Origin: Actinocorallia sp. API 0066
GTDB lineage: Bacteria; Actinomycetota; Actinomycetes; Streptosporangiales; Streptosporangiaceae
Length of the DNA: 64,000 nt
Direction of reading: 5' to 3'
Assembly: GCF_020991275.1 (NCBI RefSeq)
Contig: NZ_JAJLQY010000015.1
Coordinates: 62,001 to 126,000 of the forward strand
Shown: positions 17,413 through 25,631 of the stretch, in pieces
Layout: the number at the start of each line of letters is the position of its first letter
Numbering within the stretch: the stretch's first letter is position 1
Position numbers and translations under genes: made by a program
Notes under the pieces: model-generated
Databases searched by the model: none
Seen by the model: only the letters and a program-made list of their open reading frames with translations
What the model was told of the DNA's origin: nothing

Positions 17413-17550
17413 ACCACCGAGCCTAGCCCATATTTCCTGTAAGAATGATTGACAATCTGTGACCGCCCCGCCGTATTTCCGGCGTCCCCGGCCTTCCGCC
17501 GCGCTTGACGATCTTCGCCCGGCAAAACCCTAAGAATCCGCATATTTCAC
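17413..17550. promoter_or_regulatory. Promoter region of the FAD/NAD(P)-binding gene
   Basis: On the minus strand TTGTCA is followed 17 bases later by TATGGG and about 30 bases further by the start codon; TTGTCA matches the -35 consensus in five of six places. The rest of the gap holds AT-rich stretches (GCATATTTCACCTATAG) beyond the stop of the flavin monooxygenase gene. No hairpin stood out. Confidence 0.4.
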
Positions 17551-18783
17551 CTATAGATGATCGTGCAGATGGGCGACGATCTCCGCGGCGTCGGACTCGA
17601 TGCCGCACAGGAAGGTCGAGTTGCGGCGGCGCAGGACGGGCAGGCCGAGCGCGTAGAGGCCGGGACTGTCCAGGACGCCGCCATCGTGCTGGAGCCGGCC
17701 CTTGGCGTCCACCACGGGCACGTCCAGCCAGTCGTAGGCCGGGCGGAAGCCCGTCGCCCAGACGACCGTGGTGATCTCGCCGCGGTTCAGGTCGAGCTGG
17801 AGCCGGGGCGAACCGGGCACCTGGGTGGGTTCCGGACGCTCGGCGGGCCCGACGTCCACGGCCTGCCCCGAGTCGGCCGCCCACGCGTCGAACGTGTCGA
17901 GCAGCCGTCCCATCTTGAGGTCCGCGAGCGCCGTGACGTTCCGCAGGCCGCCGGAGAACAGCGCCCTGCCGTCCCGGACCGCCGCGAACCTGCCGACGAG
18001 CTCGACGCCCTCCGCGGCGAGCGCGTTGAGATCGAGGGCCGTCCGCTCAGGGGTGCCGACGAGCTGCGGCGACGGGAGCCGCCGCGCCCTGTCCAGATCC
18101 TCGACCTCGGTGTAGCGCTGGCCCCACACCCCTGCGGCTTCCATCCACCACAGCACGTCACGGCCGCGATAGGTGCGGGGCAGCCTTACGTGCTCGCCCG
18201 TCGCGAGCGTCACGGGCCTGCCCGAGCGGTGCAGCTCGGCCGCCAACTGCACGCCGGTAGCCGAGCCGCCCACCACGAGCACCCCGCCTTCCGGGAGCCG
18301 CGAGGGCTCCCGGTAGTCGAACGGCGTCACCTGGACGACCGACGCCGGCAGCGCCGCCGCGAACGGCGGCACCACCGGCCGGTTGCAGGCGCCGCTGGCG
18401 ATGACCACCGTCCGCGCGTGGAGCGGTCCCACACTTGTCGTCAGCGCGTAGCCGCCGTCGGCGCGCCGGACCGACGTGACCTCCACGCCGGTCCGGACGG
18501 GCGCCGCCGACTCCTTGGCGAACCGCTCGACGAACTCCGCGACCTCGTGCGCGCTCAGGTAGCCGTCGGGGTCGGGCCCGTCGTAGGAGAGGCCCGGTAG
18601 ACGGGTCTGCCAGTTCGGCGTGAGCAGCCGCAGCGAGTCCCAGCGCTCCGTACGCCAGGAATTGGCCACTTCGCCCCGTTCGAGCACCACGTGGTCGATG
18701 GACCTGGCGCTCAGGAAGTGGCTCGCCGCGAGGCCCGCGTGCCCGGCGCCGATGACGACGGTGGTGAACCGCTCGATGGCCAC
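17551..18783 (-). CDS. Flavin-containing monooxygenase-like NAD(P)/FAD oxidoreductase
   Basis: A 410-residue enzyme when started at the GTG at 18783, which has GAGG six bases upstream; the open frame continues upstream through osmC but only as a shadow. FAD motif TTVVIGAGHAGLAASHFL, then the substrate-side ANSWRTERWDSLRLLTPNWQ, a BVMO/FMO-like signature. The NADPH motif is VLVVGGSATGVQLAAELHRSG, and the ATGFRP motif is present as VVWATGFRPAYDWLDVP. It probably oxygenates a small molecule or sulfur/nitrogen compound. The start lies eight bases after the osmC stop, so the two are likely cotranscribed. Confidence 0.9.
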   Translation of the reverse strand: MAIERFTTVVIGAGHAGLAASHFLSARSIDHVVLERGEVANSWRTERWDSLRLLTPNWQTRLPGLSYDGPDPDGYLSAHEVAEFVERFAKESAAPVRTGVEVTSVRRADGGYALTTSVGPLHARTVVIASGACNRPVVPPFAAALPASVVQVTPFDYREPSRLPEGGVLVVGGSATGVQLAAELHRSGRPVTLATGEHVRLPRTYRGRDVLWWMEAAGVWGQRYTEVEDLDRARRLPSPQLVGTPERTALDLNALAAEGVELVGRFAAVRDGRALFSGGLRNVTALADLKMGRLLDTFDAWAADSGQAVDVGPAERPEPTQVPGSPRLQLDLNRGEITTVVWATGFRPAYDWLDVPVVDAKGRLQHDGGVLDSPGLYALGLPVLRRRNSTFLCGIESDAAEIVAHLHDHL

Positions 18784-18790
18784 GCGTGCC

Positions 18791-19339
18791 TCAGGAGACC
18801 GCGACGGTGATGTTCGTCGGGTTGGCGAGCGCGTCGAAGACGGCGGAACGCTTCTGCGACTGGGCGACGAGCGCCTCGATGTCCTGCGGCGAGGCGTCGG
18901 CGTCGATCTTGAAGGTGACCTTGATGTCGTTGTAGCCGTTGCGGACGTCGCTGTCGACGCCGAGGATGCCCCGGATGTCGTGCTCGCCCTCGATGACCGC
19001 CTCGACCGAGCGGAGCTGGATGCCCCGGTTCTGCGCGACGGACGCGACACCGGCCGTCAGGCAGCTCGCGAGCCCGACGAGCAGGTACTCGATCGGGGTG
19101 ATGCCGTTGTCGGCGGCGGCGAAAACCTCGGGGTGGTCGGCGTCGAAGACCGACTCGGTCTTGTGCGTCTGCTCCTGCCCGAGCCCGAAGAAGTTCTGGA
19201 TCTTGGTGGTGCTGTGGACCCCGTCCTCCCACTTCGAGGTGGCCCGCCAGGTGAACTGCGCGGCCTCCGGCGCGCCCTTGAGCACCTCCCGCGCGTCGAG
19301 CAGCGCCTGGACGTTGACTCCGTTGGAAACCGTGGTCAT
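18791..19339 (-). CDS. OsmC-family protein
   Basis: A 182-residue OsmC/Ohr-superfamily protein. I chose the second ATG (before TTVSNGVNVQALLDAREVL) because GGAGGAGGG lies ten bases before it; a start eight codons earlier is possible. Family features are the helix PIEYLLVGLASCLTAGVASVA, with the redox Cys in ASC, and the late strand YNDIKVTFKIDADASPQDI. The second catalytic Cys of Ohr proteins is not obvious, so peroxidase activity is uncertain. The partner gene downstream encodes a flavin monooxygenase, which suggests a shared role in sulfur or oxidative metabolism. Confidence 0.9.
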   Translation of the reverse strand: MTTVSNGVNVQALLDAREVLKGAPEAAQFTWRATSKWEDGVHSTTKIQNFFGLGQEQTHKTESVFDADHPEVFAAADNGITPIEYLLVGLASCLTAGVASVAQNRGIQLRSVEAVIEGEHDIRGILGVDSDVRNGYNDIKVTFKIDADASPQDIEALVAQSQKRSAVFDALANPTNITVAVS

Positions 19340-19379
19340 GGGTGTGTTGCCCTCCTCCGTCATTTCCCCCGATTCCCTA

Positions 19380-19425
19380 CTGGGAAGCTTGACAATACAC
19401 CTGGTGGGGCGGGCAACATAGCCCC
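19380..19425 (+). promoter_or_regulatory. metX promoter, probably leaderless transcript
   Basis: TTGACA at 19389-19394 is a perfect -35 box. CAACATA at 19414-19420 stands where a -10 box would, with a long spacer, and ends five bases before the metX ATG. No Shine-Dalgarno sequence is visible. This geometry predicts transcription starting at or next to the ATG. Confidence 0.5.
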
Positions 19426-20610
19426 ATGAAGGAGCCAGCCCTCACACTCGCGGCGGGCTCCGCAGGCACCGTCCGGACCCGCCACCTCGACCTGCCCGAC
19501 CCCGTCGAACTCGACTGCGGCAGGCGGCTGCACGGCGTCCGGGTCGCCTACGAGACCTACGGCACGCTGTCGCCGGAACGCGACAACGCCCTCCTCGTCT
19601 GCCACGCGCTGAGCGGCGACGCGCACGCCGCGGGCATCGCGGAGGACCCCGGCGCGAGCGCCCGCGACGGGTTCGGCGCCGACACCGCGGCGCCCCGCGG
19701 CCTCGGCTGGTGGGACGGCATGATCGGCCCCGGCAAGGCGTTCGACACCGACCGGTACTTCGTCATCGCGACCAACGTGCTCGGCGGCTGCGGCGGCACC
19801 ACCGGGCCGTCCTCGACCGACCCGGCGACCGGCGCGCCCTACGGCGCCGACTTCCCCGTCGTGACGGTTCCGGACATGGTCAGGACCGAGCGCGCGTTCC
19901 TCACCGAACTCGGCGTCACCAGGCTCGCCGCGGTGGCGGGCGGCTCACTCGGCGGGATGCAGGCCCTCGAATGGGCCGTGCGCTACCCCGACCAGGTCGA
20001 CGCCGTCGTCGTGATCGCCAGCACGCACGCGCTGCACCCCCAGGGCGTCGCCTGGAACGCGATCGCCCGCGAGGCGATCCTCCGCGACCCCGACTGGCAG
20101 GGCGGCGCGTACTACGGGACGGGCCGCGCACCCGCCGCGGGCATGGGCGTCGCCCGAATGGTCGGCCACATCACCTACCTCTCCGCTCCCTCACTGCACG
20201 ACAAGTTCGGCCGACGGCTCCAGTTCGCCGACGACATCCGGCACACCCTCACCGAGCCCGAGTTCGAGGTCGAGAACTACCTACGGCACCAGGCCGCCGC
20301 GTTCGTCGACCGCTTCGACGCCAACACCTACCTGTACCTCTCGCGCGCGCTCACCTACTTCGACCTGGCCCGGCAGCACGGCAAGGGCTCGCTCAGCCGG
20401 GCACTCGCCGACGTGTCCGCCCGGACGCTGCTGATCTCCTTCAGTTCCGACTGGCTGTACCCCCCTTCGGCGTCCCACGAGCTCGCCGAGGCGCTGCGCG
20501 CGCACGGCAAGCCCGTCGAATCGCACGTGATCGACGCGCCCTACGGCCATGACTGCTTCCTGCTGGAGGAGGCGCGCCAGACCCCGATCATCCGCCGCTT
20601 CCTGTCCTAG
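19426..20610 (+). CDS. metX: Homoserine O-acetyltransferase MetX
   Basis: A 394-residue alpha/beta hydrolase-fold acyltransferase that makes O-acetyl-homoserine for methionine synthesis. It shows LVCHALSGDAHAAG, GCGGTTGPSSTDPATG, the nucleophile elbow AVAGGSLGGMQALEWAVRYPD with catalytic Ser, ISFSSDWLYPP with the Asp, and YGHDCFL with the His. Length and motif order are those of the MetX family. It is followed after 43 bases by metY and then a CoA-binding protein gene on the same strand. The start has no ribosome-binding site and may be leaderless. Confidence 0.97.
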   Translation: MKEPALTLAAGSAGTVRTRHLDLPDPVELDCGRRLHGVRVAYETYGTLSPERDNALLVCHALSGDAHAAGIAEDPGASARDGFGADTAAPRGLGWWDGMIGPGKAFDTDRYFVIATNVLGGCGGTTGPSSTDPATGAPYGADFPVVTVPDMVRTERAFLTELGVTRLAAVAGGSLGGMQALEWAVRYPDQVDAVVVIASTHALHPQGVAWNAIAREAILRDPDWQGGAYYGTGRAPAAGMGVARMVGHITYLSAPSLHDKFGRRLQFADDIRHTLTEPEFEVENYLRHQAAAFVDRFDANTYLYLSRALTYFDLARQHGKGSLSRALADVSARTLLISFSSDWLYPPSASHELAEALRAHGKPVESHVIDAPYGHDCFLLEEARQTPIIRRFLS

Positions 20611-20653
20611 CCTGAGCCGCCAGTGCGGAAACTGGCCCCGAGGAGACAACCCT

Positions 20654-21988
20654 GTGACCGAAACACCCTCCCGCGCCGAGGAGTCCCGCGCGTTCGGGTT
20701 CGAGACGCGCCAGCTCCACGCCGGGCAGCGGCCCGACCCGAACACCGGCGCCCGCGCGGTACCGGTCTTCCAGACGGCGAGCTACGTGTTCGAGGACCCG
20801 GAGTCGGCGGCCGCCTACTTCAACCTCCAGGAGTACGGGAACACCTACTCGCGCATCATGAACCCGACGGTCGCGGTGTTCGAGGAGCGGGTCGCCAACC
20901 TTGAGGGCGGCTGCGGCGCCGTCGCGTTCGCCAGCGGCATCGCCGCGCAGGCCGCCGCGCTGTTCACGCTGCTGGAGCCCGGCGACCACGTGGTGTCGTC
21001 CGCGGCGCTGTACGGCGGCACGGTCAACCAGCTGAAGCACCTGTTCCGCAAGATGAGCGTGGACCTCACCTGGGTGGACCCGGACGATCCGGACGCCTGG
21101 CGCGCCGCCGTCCGCCCGAACACCAAGGCGTTCTTCGGCGAGACGATCGGGAACCCTTCCGGCAACGTCCTCGATATCGCGACGGTCGCCGCGATCGCCC
21201 ATGAGAACGGCGTTCCGCTCATCGTGGACAACACGTTCGCGACGCCGTACCTGTGCCGTCCGATCGAGTGGGGCGCCGACATCGTCGTCCACTCGGCGAC
21301 CAAGTTCATCGGCGGGCACGGGACGAGCATCGGCGGCGTTGTTGTCGAGTCGGGCCTGTTCGACTGGTCGAACGGGCGGTTCCCGGTCATCGCGGACCCG
21401 TCGCCCGCCTACCACGGGCTGCGGTTCCACGAGACGTTCGGCACCTACGGGTACCTCATGAAGCTCCGCGCCGAGACCCTGCGCGACCTCGGCGCCGCGC
21501 TCGCCCCGCTCAACGCGTTCCTGTTCCTGCAGGGCCTGGAGACGCTGTCCCTGCGGATGGAACGGCACGTCGAGAACGCGCTCGCGGTGGCGGAGTACCT
21601 GGCCGGGCACGACCTCGCCTCGAACGTCACCTACCCGGGCCTGCCTACGAGCCGGTACCGGCCGCTCGTAGACAAGTACCTGCCTCTCGGCGCGGGCGCG
21701 GTGTTCTCCTTCGACGTCGCGGGAGGCAGGGAGGCCGGCCAGCAACTCATCCGAGGGGTGACCCTCTGGTCGCACCTGGCGAACGTCGGCGACGCCAAGA
21801 GCCTCGTCATCCACCCGGCCAGCACGACGCACCGCCAGCTCGCCGACGACGAACTGCGCGCGGCGGGCGTCGGACCCGGCACGGTACGGCTGTCGGTCGG
21901 CACCGAATCCGTCGACGATCTGATCTGGGACCTGGAACAGGGGTTCGCGAGCGTCGCCGCGGCGGCGGAGAAGGGGGCGGCGCTGTGA
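20654..21988 (+). CDS. metY: O-acetylhomoserine sulfhydrylase MetY
   Basis: A 444-residue PLP enzyme of the Cys/Met metabolism family. The GTG at 20654 follows GAGGAGA; the frame open upstream is the 3' part of metX in another frame. It has FGFETRQLHAGQRPDPNTGAR, ASGIAAQAAALFTLLEPGDH, VDNTFATPYLCRPIEWGADI and the PLP-lysine motif VVHSATKFIGGHG. It converts O-acetylhomoserine and sulfide (or methanethiol) to homocysteine (or methionine). It completes the MetX-MetY direct sulfhydrylation route. The stop overlaps the next start (GTGA). Confidence 0.97.
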   Translation: MTETPSRAEESRAFGFETRQLHAGQRPDPNTGARAVPVFQTASYVFEDPESAAAYFNLQEYGNTYSRIMNPTVAVFEERVANLEGGCGAVAFASGIAAQAAALFTLLEPGDHVVSSAALYGGTVNQLKHLFRKMSVDLTWVDPDDPDAWRAAVRPNTKAFFGETIGNPSGNVLDIATVAAIAHENGVPLIVDNTFATPYLCRPIEWGADIVVHSATKFIGGHGTSIGGVVVESGLFDWSNGRFPVIADPSPAYHGLRFHETFGTYGYLMKLRAETLRDLGAALAPLNAFLFLQGLETLSLRMERHVENALAVAEYLAGHDLASNVTYPGLPTSRYRPLVDKYLPLGAGAVFSFDVAGGREAGQQLIRGVTLWSHLANVGDAKSLVIHPASTTHRQLADDELRAAGVGPGTVRLSVGTESVDDLIWDLEQGFASVAAAAEKGAAL

Positions 21989-22467
21989 CGGACCTCCAGA
22001 GATACCAGGAGCCCCTGACAATCCAGCGGGTGCTGCACACCGCCCGCACGATCGCCGTCGTCGGCCTTTCCGGCAACGAGCTACGGGCCAGCCATTTTGT
22101 GGGCTACTACCTCAAACGCCACGGCTACCGGGTGATCCCGGTGAACCCCCGCGAACCGGAGATCCTGGGCGAGAAGTCCTACGCTTCCCTGCGCGACGTG
22201 CCCGTCCCGGTCGACGTCGTCAACGTCTTCCGCGCCCCCGACGCCCTCCCCGAGATCGCCCGCGACACCGTGCACATCGGCGCGTCCGCCCTCTGGTGCC
22301 AGTTCGGCGTCATCAACCAGGAGGGCGCCGACCTCGCCGAAGCCGGCGGCACCACCGTCATCATGGACCGCTGCCTCAAGATCGAACACGCCCGCTACCT
22401 GGGCCGCATGCACTGGCTCGGCTTCAACACCCAACGCATCACCTCAATCCGCACCGGCCTCCAATAA
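21985..22467 (+). CDS. YccU-type CoA-binding protein
   Basis: A 160-residue single Rossmann-domain protein with TIAVVGLSGNELRASHFVGYYLKRHGYRVIPVNPREPEILGEKSYASL (core IAVVGLSGNELRASHFVG), a VDVVNVFRAPDALPEIA strand and the VIMDRCLKIEH end typical of YccU/YneT. These bind CoA or a related nucleotide; the true role is unsettled. It overlaps metY by four bases, so it is the third gene of the methionine operon. Co-occurrence with metXY is recurrent in actinobacteria and suggests support for thioester or sulfur metabolism. Confidence 0.9.
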   Translation: MTDLQRYQEPLTIQRVLHTARTIAVVGLSGNELRASHFVGYYLKRHGYRVIPVNPREPEILGEKSYASLRDVPVPVDVVNVFRAPDALPEIARDTVHIGASALWCQFGVINQEGADLAEAGGTTVIMDRCLKIEHARYLGRMHWLGFNTQRITSIRTGLQ

Positions 22468-22507
22468 CCCAACCCCCTAACAACGAGTCCGCCTACGCCG
22501 AACCCGC

Positions 22508-24064
22508 TCACCCCGCCAGGTGCCGCCGCACCTGGTTGCGGATCCCGGTGCCCAGCTCATCCAGGACGGCCTCGGCGCGCGGCCGGGGCAGCCCGCGCAG
22601 CAGCGCCGCGGTCCGCGCGGGCGGGGCGAACGCCAGCGCCGCCGCCGCGCGGGAGGCGCTGAACCACCCGAGCACGGCCACCGCGGTCGCCTGCGGGAGC
22701 GCCAGGAGGACGTCGGCGCACTTGCGCGGCGCGGCGGCCGAAAGCGCGCGGGCGGCGTCGGCGTCGGACAGCCGTGAGACGAGGAGGGCCGCGCGTTCGC
22801 GGGCGAGCCGGTTCAGGAGCCGCGCGGCGCCGTCCCGTTCGGACAGCAGCCGCAGGACCCGGCCCGCCGCGGGGTCGTCGGCCATCGCGTCGAGCCAGGG
22901 CGCCCCGACCTCCGACGGGGCGTGCCTGAGCAGCTCGGCGGCCCGCGCCGGGGTCTGCGCGAGCAGCACGTCGGCGGCGCGCCCGGTGTCGAGCGAGCCG
23001 AGCAGCGCGCAGGCGGCGGCGACGCCCCCGGTCGCGACCGCGTCGGCGAGCCCGGCGGACGACCTTGACCGCGCGCCCCCCGCCCCGGCCGCCTCCTCCG
23101 GTCGCTCTGGCCGCTTCTCCTCCGGCCGCTCCGGGGGATTCCGTTCTTCCCTGACGGCCTCCGGCCCCTCCCGGCGCCGGATCTCCTCGTGGCCCGCGCG
23201 GCTCCTGCTGAGCACCTTTGTGGGAGGCAGCCCGTGAGAGAGCGCGGTAAGCAACTCGGCGAGTTCGGCACCACCCGGGCGGGCCTGAGGCCGTCGATCC
23301 AGAAGTCGGGTGACGACCTCCCCGAGCTGCCCCCGGTGGCCGAGCGCGGGCGGGCGCTCGTTGAGGATCGCGTGGAGGATGGCCGCCTCATCCTGGTACT
23401 CGAACGGCCGGTGCCCCTCCAGCGCCTCGAACAGGGTGACGCCGAGCGACCAGAAGTCCGCGGGCACGTGGAGCGACCAGAAGTCCTCGGGGCGCTCGGC
23501 GGCACGGCTCGTCAGCCGCTCGGGCGCCAGGTAGGGGAGGGAGCCGAAGATCTCGCCCGTCCTGGTCAGGGGGCTGGCGCCCGCGACGCGCGCGATGCCG
23601 AAGTCCACGAGCCTGGCCACGCCGTCCTCGCCGAGCAGGATGTTGGCGGGCTTGACGTCCCGGTGCAGCACCCCGGCGCGGTGCACGGCGTCCAGCGCGT
23701 CACCGACCTGGACGGCGATCCGGGCGATGTCGCGTTCGGGGATCGGTTCGCTGGCGATCCGGTCGGCGAGTGAACCGCCCTTGATGTGCTCCATGACGAT
23801 CCAAGGTTCGCCGTGCTGGTCGATGACGTCGAGGACAAAGACGACGGACGGGTGCCGTATCCGGGCCAGCGCGTTCGCCTCCCGCGCGGCCCTGGCCCGG
23901 TACTCGGCGAGCTTGGCGCGGGGCAGTTCGGCGTTGAGCGACTTGAGGGCGACGGTGCGGTCGAGCCGGGTGTCGGTGGCGCGCCACACGCTCCCCATCC
24001 CGCCCGACCCGATTAGCCCGTGCAGCCGGTACCGCCCGCCCAGCAGGTCCCCTTCGACGACCAC
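22508..24064 (-). CDS. Ser/Thr protein kinase with helical-repeat tail and a 9-residue duplication
   Basis: A 518-residue cytosolic kinase. Kinase motifs: GSGGMGSVW, VALKSL (Lys), MEHIKGGSL, VLHRDVKPANILL and LVDFGIARV, then SLPYLAPERL. After the APE-like motif the sequence PEDFWSLHVPADFWSLGVTLFE contains DFWSL twice, caused by a decayed 27-base tandem duplication. This inserts nine residues between the activation segment and helix F, where Asp of D-WSLG anchors the catalytic loop. Residues about 330-518 form short helical repeats (ADVLLAQTPARAAELL, ALLVSRLSDADAARAL, CADVLLALPQATAVAVL, AALLRGLPRPRAEAVLDEL) resembling MgtE_N/FliG-like units. No membrane helix. GTG start three bases after the DUF4407 gene. 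Confidence 0.92.
   Translation of the reverse strand: MVVEGDLLGGRYRLHGLIGSGGMGSVWRATDTRLDRTVALKSLNAELPRAKLAEYRARAAREANALARIRHPSVVFVLDVIDQHGEPWIVMEHIKGGSLADRIASEPIPERDIARIAVQVGDALDAVHRAGVLHRDVKPANILLGEDGVARLVDFGIARVAGASPLTRTGEIFGSLPYLAPERLTSRAAERPEDFWSLHVPADFWSLGVTLFEALEGHRPFEYQDEAAILHAILNERPPALGHRGQLGEVVTRLLDRRPQARPGGAELAELLTALSHGLPPTKVLSRSRAGHEEIRRREGPEAVREERNPPERPEEKRPERPEEAAGAGGARSRSSAGLADAVATGGVAAACALLGSLDTGRAADVLLAQTPARAAELLRHAPSEVGAPWLDAMADDPAAGRVLRLLSERDGAARLLNRLARERAALLVSRLSDADAARALSAAAPRKCADVLLALPQATAVAVLGWFSASRAAAALAFAPPARTAALLRGLPRPRAEAVLDELGTGIRNQVRRHLAG
23444..23486. repeat. 27-base-offset duplication inside the kinase gene
   Basis: GAGCGACCAGAAGTCC occurs at 23444-23459 and again at 23471-23486. 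The 27-base offset equals nine codons and yields the repeated DFWSL in the kinase. The rest of the unit has diverged. Confidence 0.85.
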
Positions 24065-24067
24065 GGC

Positions 24068-25429
24068 TCAGAACTCGTCGTCGGCGGCGAACAGGTCGCG
24101 GGAGGGGTCGACCCGGGTGTCCTCCAGGTTCTGGACGGCACGGTGCTCGACGGAGGTGCTTTCGGGCGCCGCCCTGAAGAGGCGGGCTTCCGTGGGCGTG
24201 GAGACGGGCTCGGGCGCGACCCGCTGGTCGGGACGCGGCCTGTCGCCCGAGGGTTCGGCGGGCTGGGCGGTGCCGCCCGCGTCGGCGAACACCTGCCGCA
24301 TCGAGCGGGCCCCCGCCGCCTCGCCGCCCGCGCCGCGCCGGGAGTAGGCGGCGCGGGCGTGTCGGTACTCGCTCTGCTGGGCGTGTTCGAGGATGCGTTC
24401 GTAGTTGCCCGTCCGCAGCATCAGCTTGAAGGCGACGGGGAGGCACTCGATGAGGAGGAACAGCAGGAACAGGAGGAGGCGGGCCCCGCTGAGGCTGAAG
24501 TCGCCGGAGGTGATCTCGTTGAGCGCCTGGATGCGCAGGAGGAGGCCGCCGGACGCCTGGTTCTCCCGGTCGAACGAGGCGCGCAGGTCGTCCTGCCGCT
24601 GGACGGCGACGGCGAGCTGGCGCTGTGCCTCGGGCAGCGCGGTGGTGGCCTGTTCCAGGCGGGCCTGCTTGGCGTTGTCGTCGGTGGAGGTCAGCTCACG
24701 TTTCCGTGCCTCGATCTGGTCCGTGAGGGTCTGGACGCGCTTCTTGGCCTTGTCGTAGGCGTCCTCGCTGGCTTTCGCCAGGGGGCCGTCGCCGACCTTG
24801 GCGACGGAGCAGTCGTCACCGCCGTAGAGCTGGCACTGCCACTCCTGGTAGAGGTCGTCCGCGCGCTGCTGGGCGTCGGTCCGCTCCTTGGTGAGCGCCT
24901 TGATCCGAGGGTCGGCGGCGGGGTCGACGGGCACCTCGCCGCCGGACTGGACGATCTTGTTCAGGTTGTCGACGGTGTCGGTCCAGTTCTTGACCTCCTG
25001 GCCGACGGCGCTCGCGTTCTGCTCGGTGAGGAACGAGGTGGTGCGGCGCTGCTTGATCTCGGCGACCTGGGCGTCGATCTCGGCCCGGAAGATCTGGAGC
25101 ACGAGCGGCGTGGAGACGACAAGGCCGAGCAGCATGGCCATGAGGATGCGGGGGACGGCGTAGGGCCACCGCCGCCCACTGGACGGCATCGAGGCGACGA
25201 GCCAGCGGTCGAGGCCGAGGATGGCGAGGCCCCACAGCAGCGCGAGCGGGGCGGCGAAGGCCGGGTGGACGCCGACGGCGCTCCAGAGCGCGAACCACAT
25301 CGACAGGGCGGCGAGCACGCTCGTGGTGAGCACGGCGCCGCCGAGCCCCTGGAATTTGCCCCGTTCTGTCGGGCACTTCAGGAGGACATCCTTGTTCGCC
25401 CCGGAAAGCGTGATAAGTGGCTCTCTCAT
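24068..25429 (-). CDS. DUF4407 membrane coiled-coil protein
   Basis: A 453-residue integral membrane protein. Two or three N-terminal helices (VLTTSVLAALSMWFALWSAV, FAAPLALLWGLAILGLDRWL, ILMAMLLGLVVSTPLVLQIF) are followed by a long coiled-coil segment (residues about 130-310) rich in Gln, Asp and Lys with two Cys (WQCQLYGGDDCS). A further helix is RLLLFLLFLLIECLPVAFKLML. The DRWLV motif after helix 2 marks DUF4407. The cytosolic tail holds Arg/Pro-rich sequence. AAGGAAAG precedes the ATG. It is cotranscribed with the kinase downstream (three-base gap) and could be its membrane partner or substrate. Confidence 0.88.
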   Translation of the reverse strand: MREPLITLSGANKDVLLKCPTERGKFQGLGGAVLTTSVLAALSMWFALWSAVGVHPAFAAPLALLWGLAILGLDRWLVASMPSSGRRWPYAVPRILMAMLLGLVVSTPLVLQIFRAEIDAQVAEIKQRRTTSFLTEQNASAVGQEVKNWTDTVDNLNKIVQSGGEVPVDPAADPRIKALTKERTDAQQRADDLYQEWQCQLYGGDDCSVAKVGDGPLAKASEDAYDKAKKRVQTLTDQIEARKRELTSTDDNAKQARLEQATTALPEAQRQLAVAVQRQDDLRASFDRENQASGGLLLRIQALNEITSGDFSLSGARLLLFLLFLLIECLPVAFKLMLRTGNYERILEHAQQSEYRHARAAYSRRGAGGEAAGARSMRQVFADAGGTAQPAEPSGDRPRPDQRVAPEPVSTPTEARLFRAAPESTSVEHRAVQNLEDTRVDPSRDLFAADDEF

Positions 25430-25631
25430 CTTTCCTTCCGGAATGCCGGTATTGACCGAGTATGCCGCGAGGTCGTCCTGCGCCTCCCTTGAATATCAAC
25501 TGGACCTATCCGAGGTCGTGCCTATATGTAAGGCATGAACTACTTGTCCTGATGTGGCCACTCTTCCGTGTGTGCCGTCCGCAGCTTCCCCGCGAATCGC
25601 TGCTTTTGCGATATATCACCTTGAGGTATCC
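25430..25631. promoter_or_regulatory. Divergent promoter region at the GTPase operon
   Basis: This 202-base gap lies between the DUF4407 start and the first gene of the GTPase operon. It is clearly richer in A/T than its surroundings (for example TGAATATCAACTGG and GCGATATATCACC). It should hold promoters in both directions, so the kinase/DUF4407 unit and the GTPase unit may be co-regulated. Confidence 0.5.

Noticed and set aside
17551-19050. Extended monooxygenase of 499 residues
   Set aside because: The first 89 residues are a frame-shifted reading of osmC (Arg/Ser-rich). The GTG at 18783 gives a complete family-length protein.
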